This document shows positions 23,588 to 31,072 of a DNA stretch of 33,264 bases, one piece after another (position 1 is the first letter of the stretch; every line of letters starts with the position of its first letter). Source of the DNA: Oscillospiraceae bacterium (GTDB lineage Bacteria; Bacillota; Clostridia; UBA1381; UBA9506). Under the pieces are notes generated by a model. It did no database searches. It was given only the letters and a program-made list of their open reading frames with translations, and was not told the origin of the DNA. The stretch lies in NCBI GenBank assembly GCA_015068905.1, contig SVJQ01000016.1, forward strand, positions 1 through 33,264. Direction: 5' to 3'. The position numbers and the translations under genes were made by a program.

Positions 23588-24169
23588 CTACAATATATGG
23601 AGGAATTCTTCAAATAATTCTATAAACTTTTCTTTATCATATAAACTGTTAATTACATCTAAAAGCATATTGGCTGACATCCGGCGGGGTAGGGACAGGT
23701 GTTCTGCCAGTTTTTCACGCAATTTTTTGCTCTCTGCATTGCCGGATAAGCCCATTATATAAAAATCAGATTTGGAAATTTTTTCCTTTTTATTATTAAC
23801 CTCACTACATACATCAGACAGTGCTTTTAAAAGTGCTTCATCATTCATACCTTCAACACCCAAAAGCCCTTCTTTTCCCGGTTGGGCTTTTCTTTTTTCT
23901 TTTCCTGAAACAGAAGGTATAAAGGCGTGCTTTACATTTTTACCTGCAAGACAGCTTTTAATATAATTTCTGATTTTAAAACCGGCGGAATCTGAGTCAG
24001 TTAAAATAATTACGCCGGTTTCATCAGCAAGTCTTGCAATCAGGCTGATCATTTCTTTATTTTTAAATATCATAAAGCCATCTGTCTGAATAATATTTGC
24101 ATCTACTAAAGATGAAAGCCTGATTTTATCATACTTTCCCTCAACTATTAGGGTTTCTTTTATAACCAT
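23588..24169 (-). CDS. RNase M5-like Toprim protein (Toprim + DUF4093-type C-terminus)
   Basis: A 193-residue protein. The N-terminal Toprim domain has E10-G-K12-x-D14 (TLIVEGKYDK) and the TDSDSAG motif with D58 and D60, followed by KHAFIP, all as in ribonuclease M5, which trims 5S rRNA precursor. The GVEG block and the C-terminal DFYIMGLSGNAESKKLREKLAEHLSLP resemble the RNase M5 C-terminal domain (DUF4093). It is therefore either RNase M5 (rnmV) or a close paralogue. Its place is odd: rnmV usually sits beside ksgA, while this one overlaps the dnaN stop by 1 nt (TAATG) and is translationally coupled to the sliding clamp. Whether it processes 5S rRNA is not shown. Confidence 0.8.
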   Translation of the reverse strand: MVIKETLIVEGKYDKIRLSSLVDANIIQTDGFMIFKNKEMISLIARLADETGVIILTDSDSAGFKIRNYIKSCLAGKNVKHAFIPSVSGKEKRKAQPGKEGLLGVEGMNDEALLKALSDVCSEVNNKKEKISKSDFYIMGLSGNAESKKLREKLAEHLSLPRRMSANMLLDVINSLYDKEKFIELFEEFLHIL

Positions 24170-25272
24170 TAGTGAAGCCGTACCGGCAGAACAATGTAAT
24201 GGAAGCTGTTGCCTTCAACCGGTTGAATAACTACAGGATTTAAAGCAGTAGAGAAGGTCAGCTTAATTTCCTTACAATCTACGTTTTTAAATGCTTCTAA
24301 CAAATAACGGGGATTAAAGGCAATTTCAATGGGTTCGCCCTGCATAGAAACTTCAAATCTGTCTTTCACCTGACCTAAAACAGTTTCACAATTAATATTA
24401 ACGCTGCCGTCTTCAATATGAAGCATAACATGAGCTTTTACTGCTTCGCTGGCAATTAAAGATGCACGGTCAACAGAATCTAAAATACTTTTTGTATCAG
24501 CAACTACATACAAAGTGTTTTCATGCTTTGCAATACCTTCGTAATTTAAATATTCACCATCAACCAAACGGGTGGTAACAACACAATTTTTTAATGTAAG
24601 CTGAGCCTGCTTGTCACTGACCTTAATTTTAACTTCAAAATCAGTTTCACCGAGCAAAGATAAAAGTTCTCTTGCAGTTTTGCCCTGCATAATAAATTTT
24701 AAAGCACTTTCGTGTTCAGTTTCTTCACGACGGATAGCAAGACGAAAACCATCACAACCAACAATATTTAAAGTACCTTCTTTAATGTCAAATAAAATAC
24801 CTGTCAGGAAGGGTTTTGAATCGTTCTGTGAAATAGCATATACAGTCTGACGAATCATATTTTTTAATAAATATTCTTTAATACTAAATTCATCATTTGC
24901 CATAATGTCCTGAGGACGGGGAAATTCATCAGCTGAAGCTGTTGAAAAATTAAATTTTGCATTACCGCAGGATAACAGAATTACATTTGATTCATTGACT
25001 TCAACAGAAGCGTCATCTGTAGTAACAGGTAACTTTTTAACAGCATCAGAAAACAGGTTTGCTTTGACAACACAGCTGCCGGTTTTTGAAACAGTACCGG
25101 GAATAGAGCAGTCAATGCAAAGCTCTAAGTTATTACCTAAAAAACGAATTTCATTGTCTTTAGCTTCAATAAAAATACCTTCTAAAATGTTCATAGTGCT
25201 GCGGCTGGCAACAGCACGTTCAACCAAATTCACGGCGTCTAATAAATCAGACCGTCTGCAGTTAAATTTCAT
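24169..25272 (-). CDS. dnaN: DNA polymerase III beta subunit (sliding clamp)
   Basis: A 367-residue clamp, normal length, with three repeated domains (about 1-120, 128-245, 246-367). Typical blocks are the N-terminal LLDAVNLVERAVASRSTMNILEGI, the FDIKEGTLNIVGCDGFRLA strand pair, and the C-terminal NPVVIQPVEGNSFHYIVLPVRL, where partner peptides dock. GGGAG precedes the ATG. In most Firmicutes it follows dnaA; here the candidate origin lies directly upstream and dnaA is not in the window. A weak -10-like TATAAT is seen at 25307-25312 on the minus strand, without a convincing -35. Confidence 0.97.
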   Translation of the reverse strand: MKFNCRRSDLLDAVNLVERAVASRSTMNILEGIFIEAKDNEIRFLGNNLELCIDCSIPGTVSKTGSCVVKANLFSDAVKKLPVTTDDASVEVNESNVILLSCGNAKFNFSTASADEFPRPQDIMANDEFSIKEYLLKNMIRQTVYAISQNDSKPFLTGILFDIKEGTLNIVGCDGFRLAIRREETEHESALKFIMQGKTARELLSLLGETDFEVKIKVSDKQAQLTLKNCVVTTRLVDGEYLNYEGIAKHENTLYVVADTKSILDSVDRASLIASEAVKAHVMLHIEDGSVNINCETVLGQVKDRFEVSMQGEPIEIAFNPRYLLEAFKNVDCKEIKLTFSTALNPVVIQPVEGNSFHYIVLPVRLH

Positions 25273-25329
25273 TTTTTAATCTCCCTCTCTTTATATAAAG
25301 AAATATATTATATATAGTCATAATAGTCT

Positions 25330-25650
25330 TAATGTCTGTGGAAAGTGTGGAAAGTATAAGTTTGACCCATAACAGTGGGATTTTAGCTTATGGATAAGTT
25401 TGTTGATAAAATGTCAGTAAAAAAAGTAATCCACAGGGCATGAGACATAAATTTACAGAAAATGTAAGATAAAAATCTATTAACACAGTTATAGACATAA
25501 AGTAACAAAGAATAAACACACATCCTGTTGAAAACTCTGAAAGGTAAGGAAATAACAGGGTTTTAAGAGAAAAAATAAAAAAGAAAAAGCAGGAAAAACC
25601 CCATAAAACCGTAAAAAAATTTTCAACAGCCCTGTTATTAAACAGGTTAA
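25330..25650. other. Candidate replication origin (oriC)
   Basis: A 480-bp non-coding AT-rich gap between divergent dnaN and a glycosyltransferase gene. Degenerate DnaA boxes (consensus TTATCCACA) cluster here: two abutting TGTGGAAAG 9-mers (25337-25354), TATGGATAA (25389-25397), TGTTGATAA (25401-25409), TAATCCACA (25427-25435) and TTATAGACA (25489-25497). None is perfect. Two inverted-repeat pairs follow: CTGTTGAAAA (25525-25534) with TTTTCAACAG (25620-25629), and AATAACAGGG (25551-25560) with CCCTGTTATT (25630-25639). CCTGTT/AACAGG forms a hairpin at 25631-25646. Supporting context: dnaN, parAB, parS and outward rRNA operons. It is inferred, not proven. Confidence 0.65.
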
Positions 25651-25751
25651 ATTGTTACATACTAATATTGTATCATAAAATCACAAAAAAAGAAAGATTC
25701 TTTACAAATTTATACATAAATTTTGTAAAAAACAAAAGAAGAAGGGGTTTT

Positions 25752-26465
25752 ATGATTTCAATTATTATTCCGGCTTTTAATGAAGAGAAGCGGATAAAAA
25801 AAACGATTGAAGCAATTATAAGAGAAATTTCTATCAATAAAATAAAATATGAAATATTAGTCATCAATGACGGCAGTCAGGACAGAACAGAAGAAGTGGT
25901 AAAAGGTATAAAAAATGAAAATATAAAACTGTACAGCTTTGTAAAAAATAAAGGAAAGGGCAGTGCTGTCAGATATGGTATGGAAAAAGCAAAAGGAAAT
26001 TATATAGTTTTTACAGATGCTGATCTTCCGTATCCCCCTGAAAAAATTATAACGGCACATACTATGTTAGAAAAGGGAACAGATGCGGTTTTTGGTATGC
26101 GTATCATAAAAAAAGGGGAAAGTGGTTACCCTTGGTACAGAAGAATTTTATCAAAAGGCTTTGGAGTTTTTGTAAGAAAAAGTATTCATATCAGGCAAAA
26201 GGATACCCAATGTGGGTTTAAGGCATTTAAAAAAGAAGTTGCTCAGTCAATCTTTGATAAAATGACTTTAAAAGGCTGGGGTTTTGATGTTGAAATTGTT
26301 TTTTTAGCAGAAAAGCTGGGTTTTAAAACAGAGAGAATTATGTTAGAGCTTTCTCATGACGAACAAACATCTAATGTTAAAATTATCAGTGATGCAGTTA
26401 AAATGGCGATTGAGGTTTTGTCTATCAGAAAAAAATATAAAAAAGGCATTTATGGTATCGAATGA
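25752..26465 (+). CDS. Family 2 glycosyltransferase, dolichyl-phosphate glucosyltransferase-like
   Basis: A 237-residue GT-A glycosyltransferase. The opening ISIIIPAFNEEKRI, D40 in VINDGSQDRT, and the metal site D89-A-D91 (FTDADLPYP) are typical of GT2. DTQCGFKAFKKEVA and the GWGFDVEIVFLAEKLGFK block match the Alg5/DPM1-like group that moves sugar from a nucleotide donor to polyprenyl phosphate. No membrane helix is seen, so it acts at the inner face of the membrane. The ATG at 25752 has AAGGGG 4-5 nt upstream; an upstream frame from 25668 reaches into the origin region and is not supported. It is probably co-transcribed with the 63-aa gene; a polyprenyl-P-sugar donor for a GT-C enzyme such as the protein at 14587 is a speculative link. 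Confidence 0.88.
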   Translation: MISIIIPAFNEEKRIKKTIEAIIREISINKIKYEILVINDGSQDRTEEVVKGIKNENIKLYSFVKNKGKGSAVRYGMEKAKGNYIVFTDADLPYPPEKIITAHTMLEKGTDAVFGMRIIKKGESGYPWYRRILSKGFGVFVRKSIHIRQKDTQCGFKAFKKEVAQSIFDKMTLKGWGFDVEIVFLAEKLGFKTERIMLELSHDEQTSNVKIISDAVKMAIEVLSIRKKYKKGIYGIE

Positions 26466-26525
26466 AAACCTAAAGTAAATTTTTTGCATATTGTATTATA
26501 TAGAAAAAATTAAGGAGATGGATGT

Positions 26526-26717
26526 ATGAAAAAAAAGCCGGATTATAAAACAGATAAAGAATATGATCACTTAGATTTAGGTAATGCAATTTCAGCAAAT
26601 GAATGTACCGGGCTCATTCAGGTTCCACCGGAAAATGATGATGAAATGGAAAGCTATTTATCCATTATGGACTATCGTGGACCTGAGGTAGCCACAAAAA
26701 GAGAAGAAGACAAATAG
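26526..26717 (+). CDS. Small charged protein of unknown function (63 aa)
   Basis: A 63-residue protein with a lysine-rich start (KKKPDYKTDKEYDH), an acidic middle (PPENDDEMESY) and a charged end. It is predicted to be soluble and largely disordered. Coding is supported by AAGGAGATGGATGT directly before the ATG and a terminator 22 nt after the stop. It begins 60 nt after the glycosyltransferase gene with no terminator between, so the two are likely co-transcribed. I do not recognise the family. Confidence 0.65.
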   Translation: MKKKPDYKTDKEYDHLDLGNAISANECTGLIQVPPENDDEMESYLSIMDYRGPEVATKREEDK

Positions 26718-26739
26718 AAAAATTTATATAAATTCTCCG

Positions 26740-26768
26740 GACCGCCTTATCGGCGGTCTTTTTCTATG
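26740..26768 (+). terminator. Intrinsic terminator after the 63-aa gene
   Basis: GACCGCC (26740-26746), 5-nt loop, GGCGGTC (26752-26758), then TTTTTTTC. Confidence 0.88.
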
Positions 26769-26775
26769 TAAAAGA

Positions 26776-26804
26776 AAAAAGCCGCCAGCAGCAGGCGGCT
26801 TTTT
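26776..26804. terminator. Second hairpin terminator, symmetrical
   Basis: AAAAAGCCGCC (26776-26786), 7-nt loop, GGCGGCTTTTT (26794-26804). A and T runs on both sides allow activity in both directions, between convergent transcription units. Confidence 0.8.
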
Positions 26805-26817
26805 GGTAGGTGAGTGC

Positions 26818-26845
26818 AAAAAACGGGCGGGGTTTTTCCCCGCCC
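26818..26845 (-). terminator. Terminator of the metF-metH operon
   Basis: GGGCGGGG (26825-26832), loop TTTTT, CCCCGCCC (26838-26845). On the minus strand it is followed by TTTTTTGC, and it lies 66 nt after the metH stop. Confidence 0.75.
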
Positions 26846-26853
26846 CAACATAT

Positions 26854-26900
26854 TATAGGGAATGGTGATATTTTATAGGTGAGGGTCTCTGCGCCCTCCT
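26854..26900. repeat. Degenerate copies of the palindromic repeat family
   Basis: TATAGGTGAGGGTCTCTGCG (26874-26893) with CCCTCCT after it matches the reverse complement of element 1 (TGTAGGGGAGGGTCTCCATG ... CCCTCCC). TATAGGGAATGGTGAT (26854-26869) resembles the reverse of element 2 (TGTAGGGAATGGCGTT). They are decayed and lie between the metH stop and its terminator. Confidence 0.5.
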
Positions 26901-26910
26901 TTTTACATAA

Positions 26911-29319
26911 TTACTTTATTTCCTGATAAATTTTTTCTGCAATTCTGACAGCTTCCATCGCATCTTTTGCGTAAAAATCTGCACCAATGGCATCGGCATA
27001 TTCCGGGTTTAGAACGGCGCCGCCAACCAAAACCTTGCAGTTTGGTGCGGCTTTTTTCAGCTTTATAATGGTTTCTTCCATAGCCGGTACGGTGGTGGTC
27101 ATTAGCGCACTGAGCCCAACCATAGGGGCACCGAGTTCTAAGGCAGCAGAAACAACCGCTTCAGGGTCAACATCTCTGCCCAAATCTGTTACTGAAAAGC
27201 CGTAGTTTTCTAAAAGCAGCTTGACAATGTTTTTGCCGATGTCGTGAATATCCCCCTGTACCGTTGCCAGAACAAAGGGGCATTTATCAGAAGAACCATT
27301 TTCCGGCATACTGGTTTTAATGACCTCAAAGGCAGATTTTGCCGCCTCGGCGCTCATTAAAAGCTGTGGCAGATACACGGTTTTTTCTTCAAACCCTTTG
27401 CCAACAATATCAAGTGCAGGAATAATCTCTTGCTGAATTATGTCAAGAGGAGCAGCTAGACCAAGTGCCTCTTTTGTCAGCTTGTGGGCAACCTCTTTTA
27501 AGCCTTTGATGATTGCTTTTTGCAGCTGTGAACCGCCTTCATCTTTGTCAGCTACTTTCTGAGAGATAGGAGCAGCTACCGCCTCTGCCTGAGGCAAAGA
27601 CTCTGCAAATTCAATAAATTTTCCACAATTTTTATCCTGACCGGAGAGAGCTAAAAATGCATAATAGCTCTTTAGCATATCGTCAGAATAGGGGTTCATA
27701 ATAGCGGCAGAAAGCCCGTTCTGCAGGGCAAGAGCAAAAAAGGTGCTGTTAATAATATCCCGTCGGGGCAGGCCGAAGGAAACGTTTGAAACCCCCAACG
27801 AGGTATGACACTCAAGCAGGGTTTTAATCATACGAACCGCTTTTAAGGTTTCCCGTCCGGCGGTGTCATCAGCGCTGATGGTTAGCGCCAGGGGGTCAAA
27901 TATAATATTCTTTTTTGAAATGCCGTATTTTGCCGCTTCAATTAAAATTTTCTCAGCAATATTCACACGTTCATTGGCGTTATCAGGAATGCCGTTTTCA
28001 TCTAAGGTTAAAGCCACAACCAAACCGCCGTATTTTTTAACTAACGGAAAGACTACATCCATACTTTCTTTTTTGCCGTTTACTGAATTAATCATTGCCT
28101 TGCCGTTATACCGGCGGAGAGCCGCTTCCATTGCGACAGGGTCAGCGGTGTCAATTTGCAGGGGCAAATCAAGGACTGCCTGCAGTTCGCAAACAGCGGT
28201 TTTTAGCATAGAAACTTCGTCAATCTCCGGCAGACCAACGTTTACATCTAAAATATCCACGCCTTTTTCCTGCTGGGCAATGCCTTCTTTTAAAATATAA
28301 TCAATTTCCTTGTTTTTTAAGGCTTCCTTAAACCGTTTTTTGCCTGTAGGGTTAATCCGCTCGCCAATTAAAACAGGGGCTTTTTCAAACACAACCGCGT
28401 GGGTGTATGATGAAACCATGGTCAGCTCTTTTTCTAAGATCGGCTTCGGCATAATAGTTTCTGAAAATTTGCACAAAGAGGCAATATAATCCGGTGTTGT
28501 GCCGCAACAGCCGCCGGCGATTCGCACGCCGGATTTAATCATGTCACACACTTCATCGGCAAATTCTTCGGCAGAAACGTCATATACAGTTTCACCGTTT
28601 ACCGCTTTTGGCAAGCCTGCATTGGGCTTGACCAATACAGGGACGGAAGCATAGGTCAAATATTCATCCACAATGGGCATTAAGGCTTTGGGGCCAAGTG
28701 AGCAGTTCACGCCGATAGCGTCAGCACCCATACCTTCAAGCAAAGCAACCATAGCAGCGGGGGATGCGCCGGTCATCAGCTTGCCGTCAGCCGAGTATGC
28801 GTTTGACACAAATACCGGCAGGTCGCTGTTTTCCTTAGCGGCAAGTAGCGCCGCCTTGGTTTCATAGCTGTCGTTCATGGTTTCAATTAAAATCAGGTCA
28901 ACCCCGCAGGAAACACCGATTTTCACAGTCTCAGCAAAGAGAGAGACCGCCTCTTCAAAATCAAAATCACCGTAAGGTGCAAGCATTCTGCCGGAGGGGC
29001 CGATGTCCAAAGCTACCCACTTTTTCTGAGTGCCGGTGCTGTCAATAGCCGCCTGCCGTGCATTATCTACTGCGGCTTTGATGATGGATTGCAGCTCCTC
29101 GTGGGAGAATTTTAACAAATTGGCACCAAAGGTGTTGGTGCTGACCACGTTACTGCCGGCATCATAATAATCCCGATGGATTTTAGTAACCACCTCAGGG
29201 TGTGAAAGATTCCAACGTTCGGGCAGTTCACCGGGGCAAAGACCCTGCTTTTGCAAAAGGGTTCCCATACCGCCGTCTAAATATACAAGATTGTTTTTTA
29301 AATAGTCTGTAATTTTCAT
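26911..29319 (-). CDS. metH: Cobalamin-dependent methionine synthase, short form lacking the activation domain
   Basis: An 802-residue enzyme transferring the methyl group of 5-methyl-THF to homocysteine through B12. The N-terminal homocysteine domain (about 1-290) has GGMGT, and zinc ligands in GVNCSLGP and GGCCGTTP. The pterin-binding domain (about 315-570) opens with IGERINPTGKKRFKEAL. The cap and B12 domain (about 590-802) have D690-x-H692-x2-G695, SAL and GGAVLNPEYA motifs. The AdoMet-binding reactivation domain of long MetH is missing here; the gene just upstream supplies it. The ATG at 29319 has AGGAG 7 nt upstream and a longer frame to 29364 overlaps the upstream gene. It is last in the metF-activation-metH operon. 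Confidence 0.95.
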   Translation of the reverse strand: MKITDYLKNNLVYLDGGMGTLLQKQGLCPGELPERWNLSHPEVVTKIHRDYYDAGSNVVSTNTFGANLLKFSHEELQSIIKAAVDNARQAAIDSTGTQKKWVALDIGPSGRMLAPYGDFDFEEAVSLFAETVKIGVSCGVDLILIETMNDSYETKAALLAAKENSDLPVFVSNAYSADGKLMTGASPAAMVALLEGMGADAIGVNCSLGPKALMPIVDEYLTYASVPVLVKPNAGLPKAVNGETVYDVSAEEFADEVCDMIKSGVRIAGGCCGTTPDYIASLCKFSETIMPKPILEKELTMVSSYTHAVVFEKAPVLIGERINPTGKKRFKEALKNKEIDYILKEGIAQQEKGVDILDVNVGLPEIDEVSMLKTAVCELQAVLDLPLQIDTADPVAMEAALRRYNGKAMINSVNGKKESMDVVFPLVKKYGGLVVALTLDENGIPDNANERVNIAEKILIEAAKYGISKKNIIFDPLALTISADDTAGRETLKAVRMIKTLLECHTSLGVSNVSFGLPRRDIINSTFFALALQNGLSAAIMNPYSDDMLKSYYAFLALSGQDKNCGKFIEFAESLPQAEAVAAPISQKVADKDEGGSQLQKAIIKGLKEVAHKLTKEALGLAAPLDIIQQEIIPALDIVGKGFEEKTVYLPQLLMSAEAAKSAFEVIKTSMPENGSSDKCPFVLATVQGDIHDIGKNIVKLLLENYGFSVTDLGRDVDPEAVVSAALELGAPMVGLSALMTTTVPAMEETIIKLKKAAPNCKVLVGGAVLNPEYADAIGADFYAKDAMEAVRIAEKIYQEIK

Positions 29320-29321
29320 AA

Positions 29322-29990
29322 TTATCTCCTGAATTGGCAGTCCGTTTTCTTGCAACTGAGGCAAGGGGTGTCTGCCGTACTTTTTGTATCACAAGGGGTC
29401 ACACCGATTAAGGCAGTGACCGATTTTGACGGGCTCATTAAAAGGCTGTTATTTAAGCTTAAGCCGATTTTTCGGGGGCAATCTAAAACCGAGAAAATAT
29501 TTTTTTGAAAGGTCAGGGGCAAATCACCATAGCCCGGGCTGAAGCGGGGCTTTGTGAAAAGGCCCTCTGCCTTTTTCTCTGCCCTTATAAATTGATTAAA
29601 AGTGTCACAAAGTGTTTCAATGCGCTCAGAGCCAATGGCATCTAAAAGTAGGGCACGGGCAGGGGAAAGGGTAGAATACCGCGCAACCAACCGGTCAAGG
29701 CCAATGCCCACCGTAGCGGCAAATGCGAAAACGCTCTCGCAATCAGCAAGGTTTTTTGCAAGATCGTGGGAGGCAGTTTCTGCAAAACCTAAGCTAACAA
29801 CCCCGTCACAAATTGAAACAGGAAACTCACCATAGCAAACCGAGTAAGAAAACACGTTTTCCGCTTCCTTCAGACAGTCATCCAAAAGTGCATTTAAGGC
29901 TTCATCCGGCTCTTTTGCACCGGCATAACGCAAAATCTCGCGCCGATTCATAGGCGGTGGAGCAAAGCTTTTTACAAAAACAGTATTCAT
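29322..29990 (-). CDS. Stand-alone methionine synthase activation-domain protein
   Basis: A 222-residue protein matching the AdoMet-binding activation domain of MetH, which reductively remethylates oxidised B12. Key block: RFSPGYGDLPLTFQK, which in the MetH fold binds AdoMet, followed by IGLSLNNSLLMSPSKSVTALIG. The tail ends with a cysteine cluster (C-x10-C-x2-C-x4-C, CDTKSTADTPCLSCKKTDC) that could hold metal or an iron-sulfur cluster. It lies 2 nt before metH and 5 nt after metF, so it acts in trans on the short MetH. The Shine-Dalgarno (AGGG) is weak and overlaps the metF end, suggesting coupled translation. Confidence 0.88.
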   Translation of the reverse strand: MNTVFVKSFAPPPMNRREILRYAGAKEPDEALNALLDDCLKEAENVFSYSVCYGEFPVSICDGVVSLGFAETASHDLAKNLADCESVFAFAATVGIGLDRLVARYSTLSPARALLLDAIGSERIETLCDTFNQFIRAEKKAEGLFTKPRFSPGYGDLPLTFQKNIFSVLDCPRKIGLSLNNSLLMSPSKSVTALIGVTPCDTKSTADTPCLSCKKTDCQFRR

Positions 29991-29995
29991 AGCAC

Positions 29996-30871
29996 TTACC
30001 CTAAAATATCAGACAGGTTCTGCTGAATTTTTTCTGCCACATCCGGCTTGTTCATGGAATAAACGTGCACATTGGTAATGCCGTTTGCAAACAGGTCAAT
30101 AATCTGGTCAGTGGCATAGGCAATGCCTGCCTGCTTCATAGCATCGGGATTCGTGCCGAATTTATCCACAAGACTTTTAAACCGCTGGGGCATAAACGAG
30201 CCGGAAAGCTTCATAGCGCGCTCAACCTGATTGGCATTGGTAATGGGCATAATGCCGGGAATGATGGGCACCAAAATCCCTGCCTCACGGATTTTGTATA
30301 AAAAGTTATATAAAAGATTGTTATCAAAAAACATCTGAGTAGTTAAAAAAGAGCAGCCGGCGTCAACTTTTTCTTTTAAATATTTAATATCTTCCCTTTG
30401 GTCAACACTTTCCGGGTGAATTTCAGGATAGCAGGCACCGCCGATGCAAAAATCAGCACCGCTAGCTTTAATATCGTGGATTAATTGGGTGGCGTGACGA
30501 TAGCACCAACCGCTTCTGTCGCTTGCTTCAAGCTCAGGGGTCAGGTCACCGCGGAGGGCCATTACGTTTTCTATGCCTGCTTTTTTCATCTCGTCAATTT
30601 TGGCAAGCACCGTTTCTTTGGTAGAAGAAACGCAGGTCAGGTGGGCAAGGGTGGGCACCCCATAGCGGCTTTTAATATTTTTCGCAATCTCCAGCGTATA
30701 TTGACTGGTACCGCCGCCGGCGCCGTAGGTCACACTCATAAAAGAGGGACGCAGTTTGGCAATCTCCTCCGTTGCGGTTTTTACAGACTCAAAGGCTGTA
30801 TCCGTCTTAGGAGGAAAGACCTCAAAAGATAAGGATAGTTTTTTTGATGCAAAAAGTTCTGATAACTTCAT
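29996..30871 (-). CDS. metF: Methylenetetrahydrofolate reductase
   Basis: A 291-residue flavoprotein reducing 5,10-methylene-THF to 5-methyl-THF, the methyl donor for MetH. The TIM barrel shows SFEVFPPK (catalytic Glu), FMSVTYGAGGGTS, LAHLTCV, MALRGDL, and the flavin/folate blocks GACYPEIHP and QMFFDN. Length is typical. AAAGGGTGATTTT precedes the ATG. It is the first gene of the methionine operon. No SAM riboswitch or T-box is seen in the leader. Confidence 0.96.
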   Translation of the reverse strand: MKLSELFASKKLSLSFEVFPPKTDTAFESVKTATEEIAKLRPSFMSVTYGAGGGTSQYTLEIAKNIKSRYGVPTLAHLTCVSSTKETVLAKIDEMKKAGIENVMALRGDLTPELEASDRSGWCYRHATQLIHDIKASGADFCIGGACYPEIHPESVDQREDIKYLKEKVDAGCSFLTTQMFFDNNLLYNFLYKIREAGILVPIIPGIMPITNANQVERAMKLSGSFMPQRFKSLVDKFGTNPDAMKQAGIAYATDQIIDLFANGITNVHVYSMNKPDVAEKIQQNLSDILG

Positions 30872-30918
30872 AAAATCACCCTTTTATGTTAATATTCTTT
30901 TATTGTACCATAATATAG

Positions 30919-30948
30919 GAAAAGAAAGCAAGGGCAAACGTACAGAAA
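30919..30948 (-). promoter_or_regulatory. metF operon promoter (weak match)
   Basis: On the minus strand a TACAAT box lies about 45 nt upstream of the metF ATG with TTGCTT 18 nt further upstream. The -35 match and the spacing are imperfect. Coordinates are approximate. Confidence 0.45.
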
Positions 30949-31010
30949 GTTAGGTAGAGTGCCGAAAAAACCTGCCCGTATATATTTACAGATTTGTCAC
31001 AGAAAAATTG

Positions 31011-31039
31011 TTGAATTTAGGGCGCCCGTGTGTTACAAT
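31011..31039 (+). promoter_or_regulatory. Promoter of the DUF1385-prmC operon
   Basis: TTGAAT (31011-31016), a 17-nt spacer and TACAAT (31034-31039). The leader to the ATG at 31073 is about 27 nt. Confidence 0.65.
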
Positions 31040-31072
31040 AAAGAAAAGTGTCTTGAAAGGAATTTTAGATAT

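Noticed and set aside
23563-23613. 17-residue extension of the unknown gene
   Set aside because: It overlaps the end of the RNase M5-like gene, while the ATG at 23562 has GGAGG at the right distance.
25752-26465. tRNA or other stable RNA genes in the intergenic gaps
   Set aside because: I looked through every gap and saw no cloverleaf, CCA end, SRP, tmRNA or RNase P RNA core.
30872-30920. SAM riboswitch or T-box upstream of metF
   Set aside because: The leader is too short and has none of the conserved elements; no T-box motif was seen upstream of serS either.
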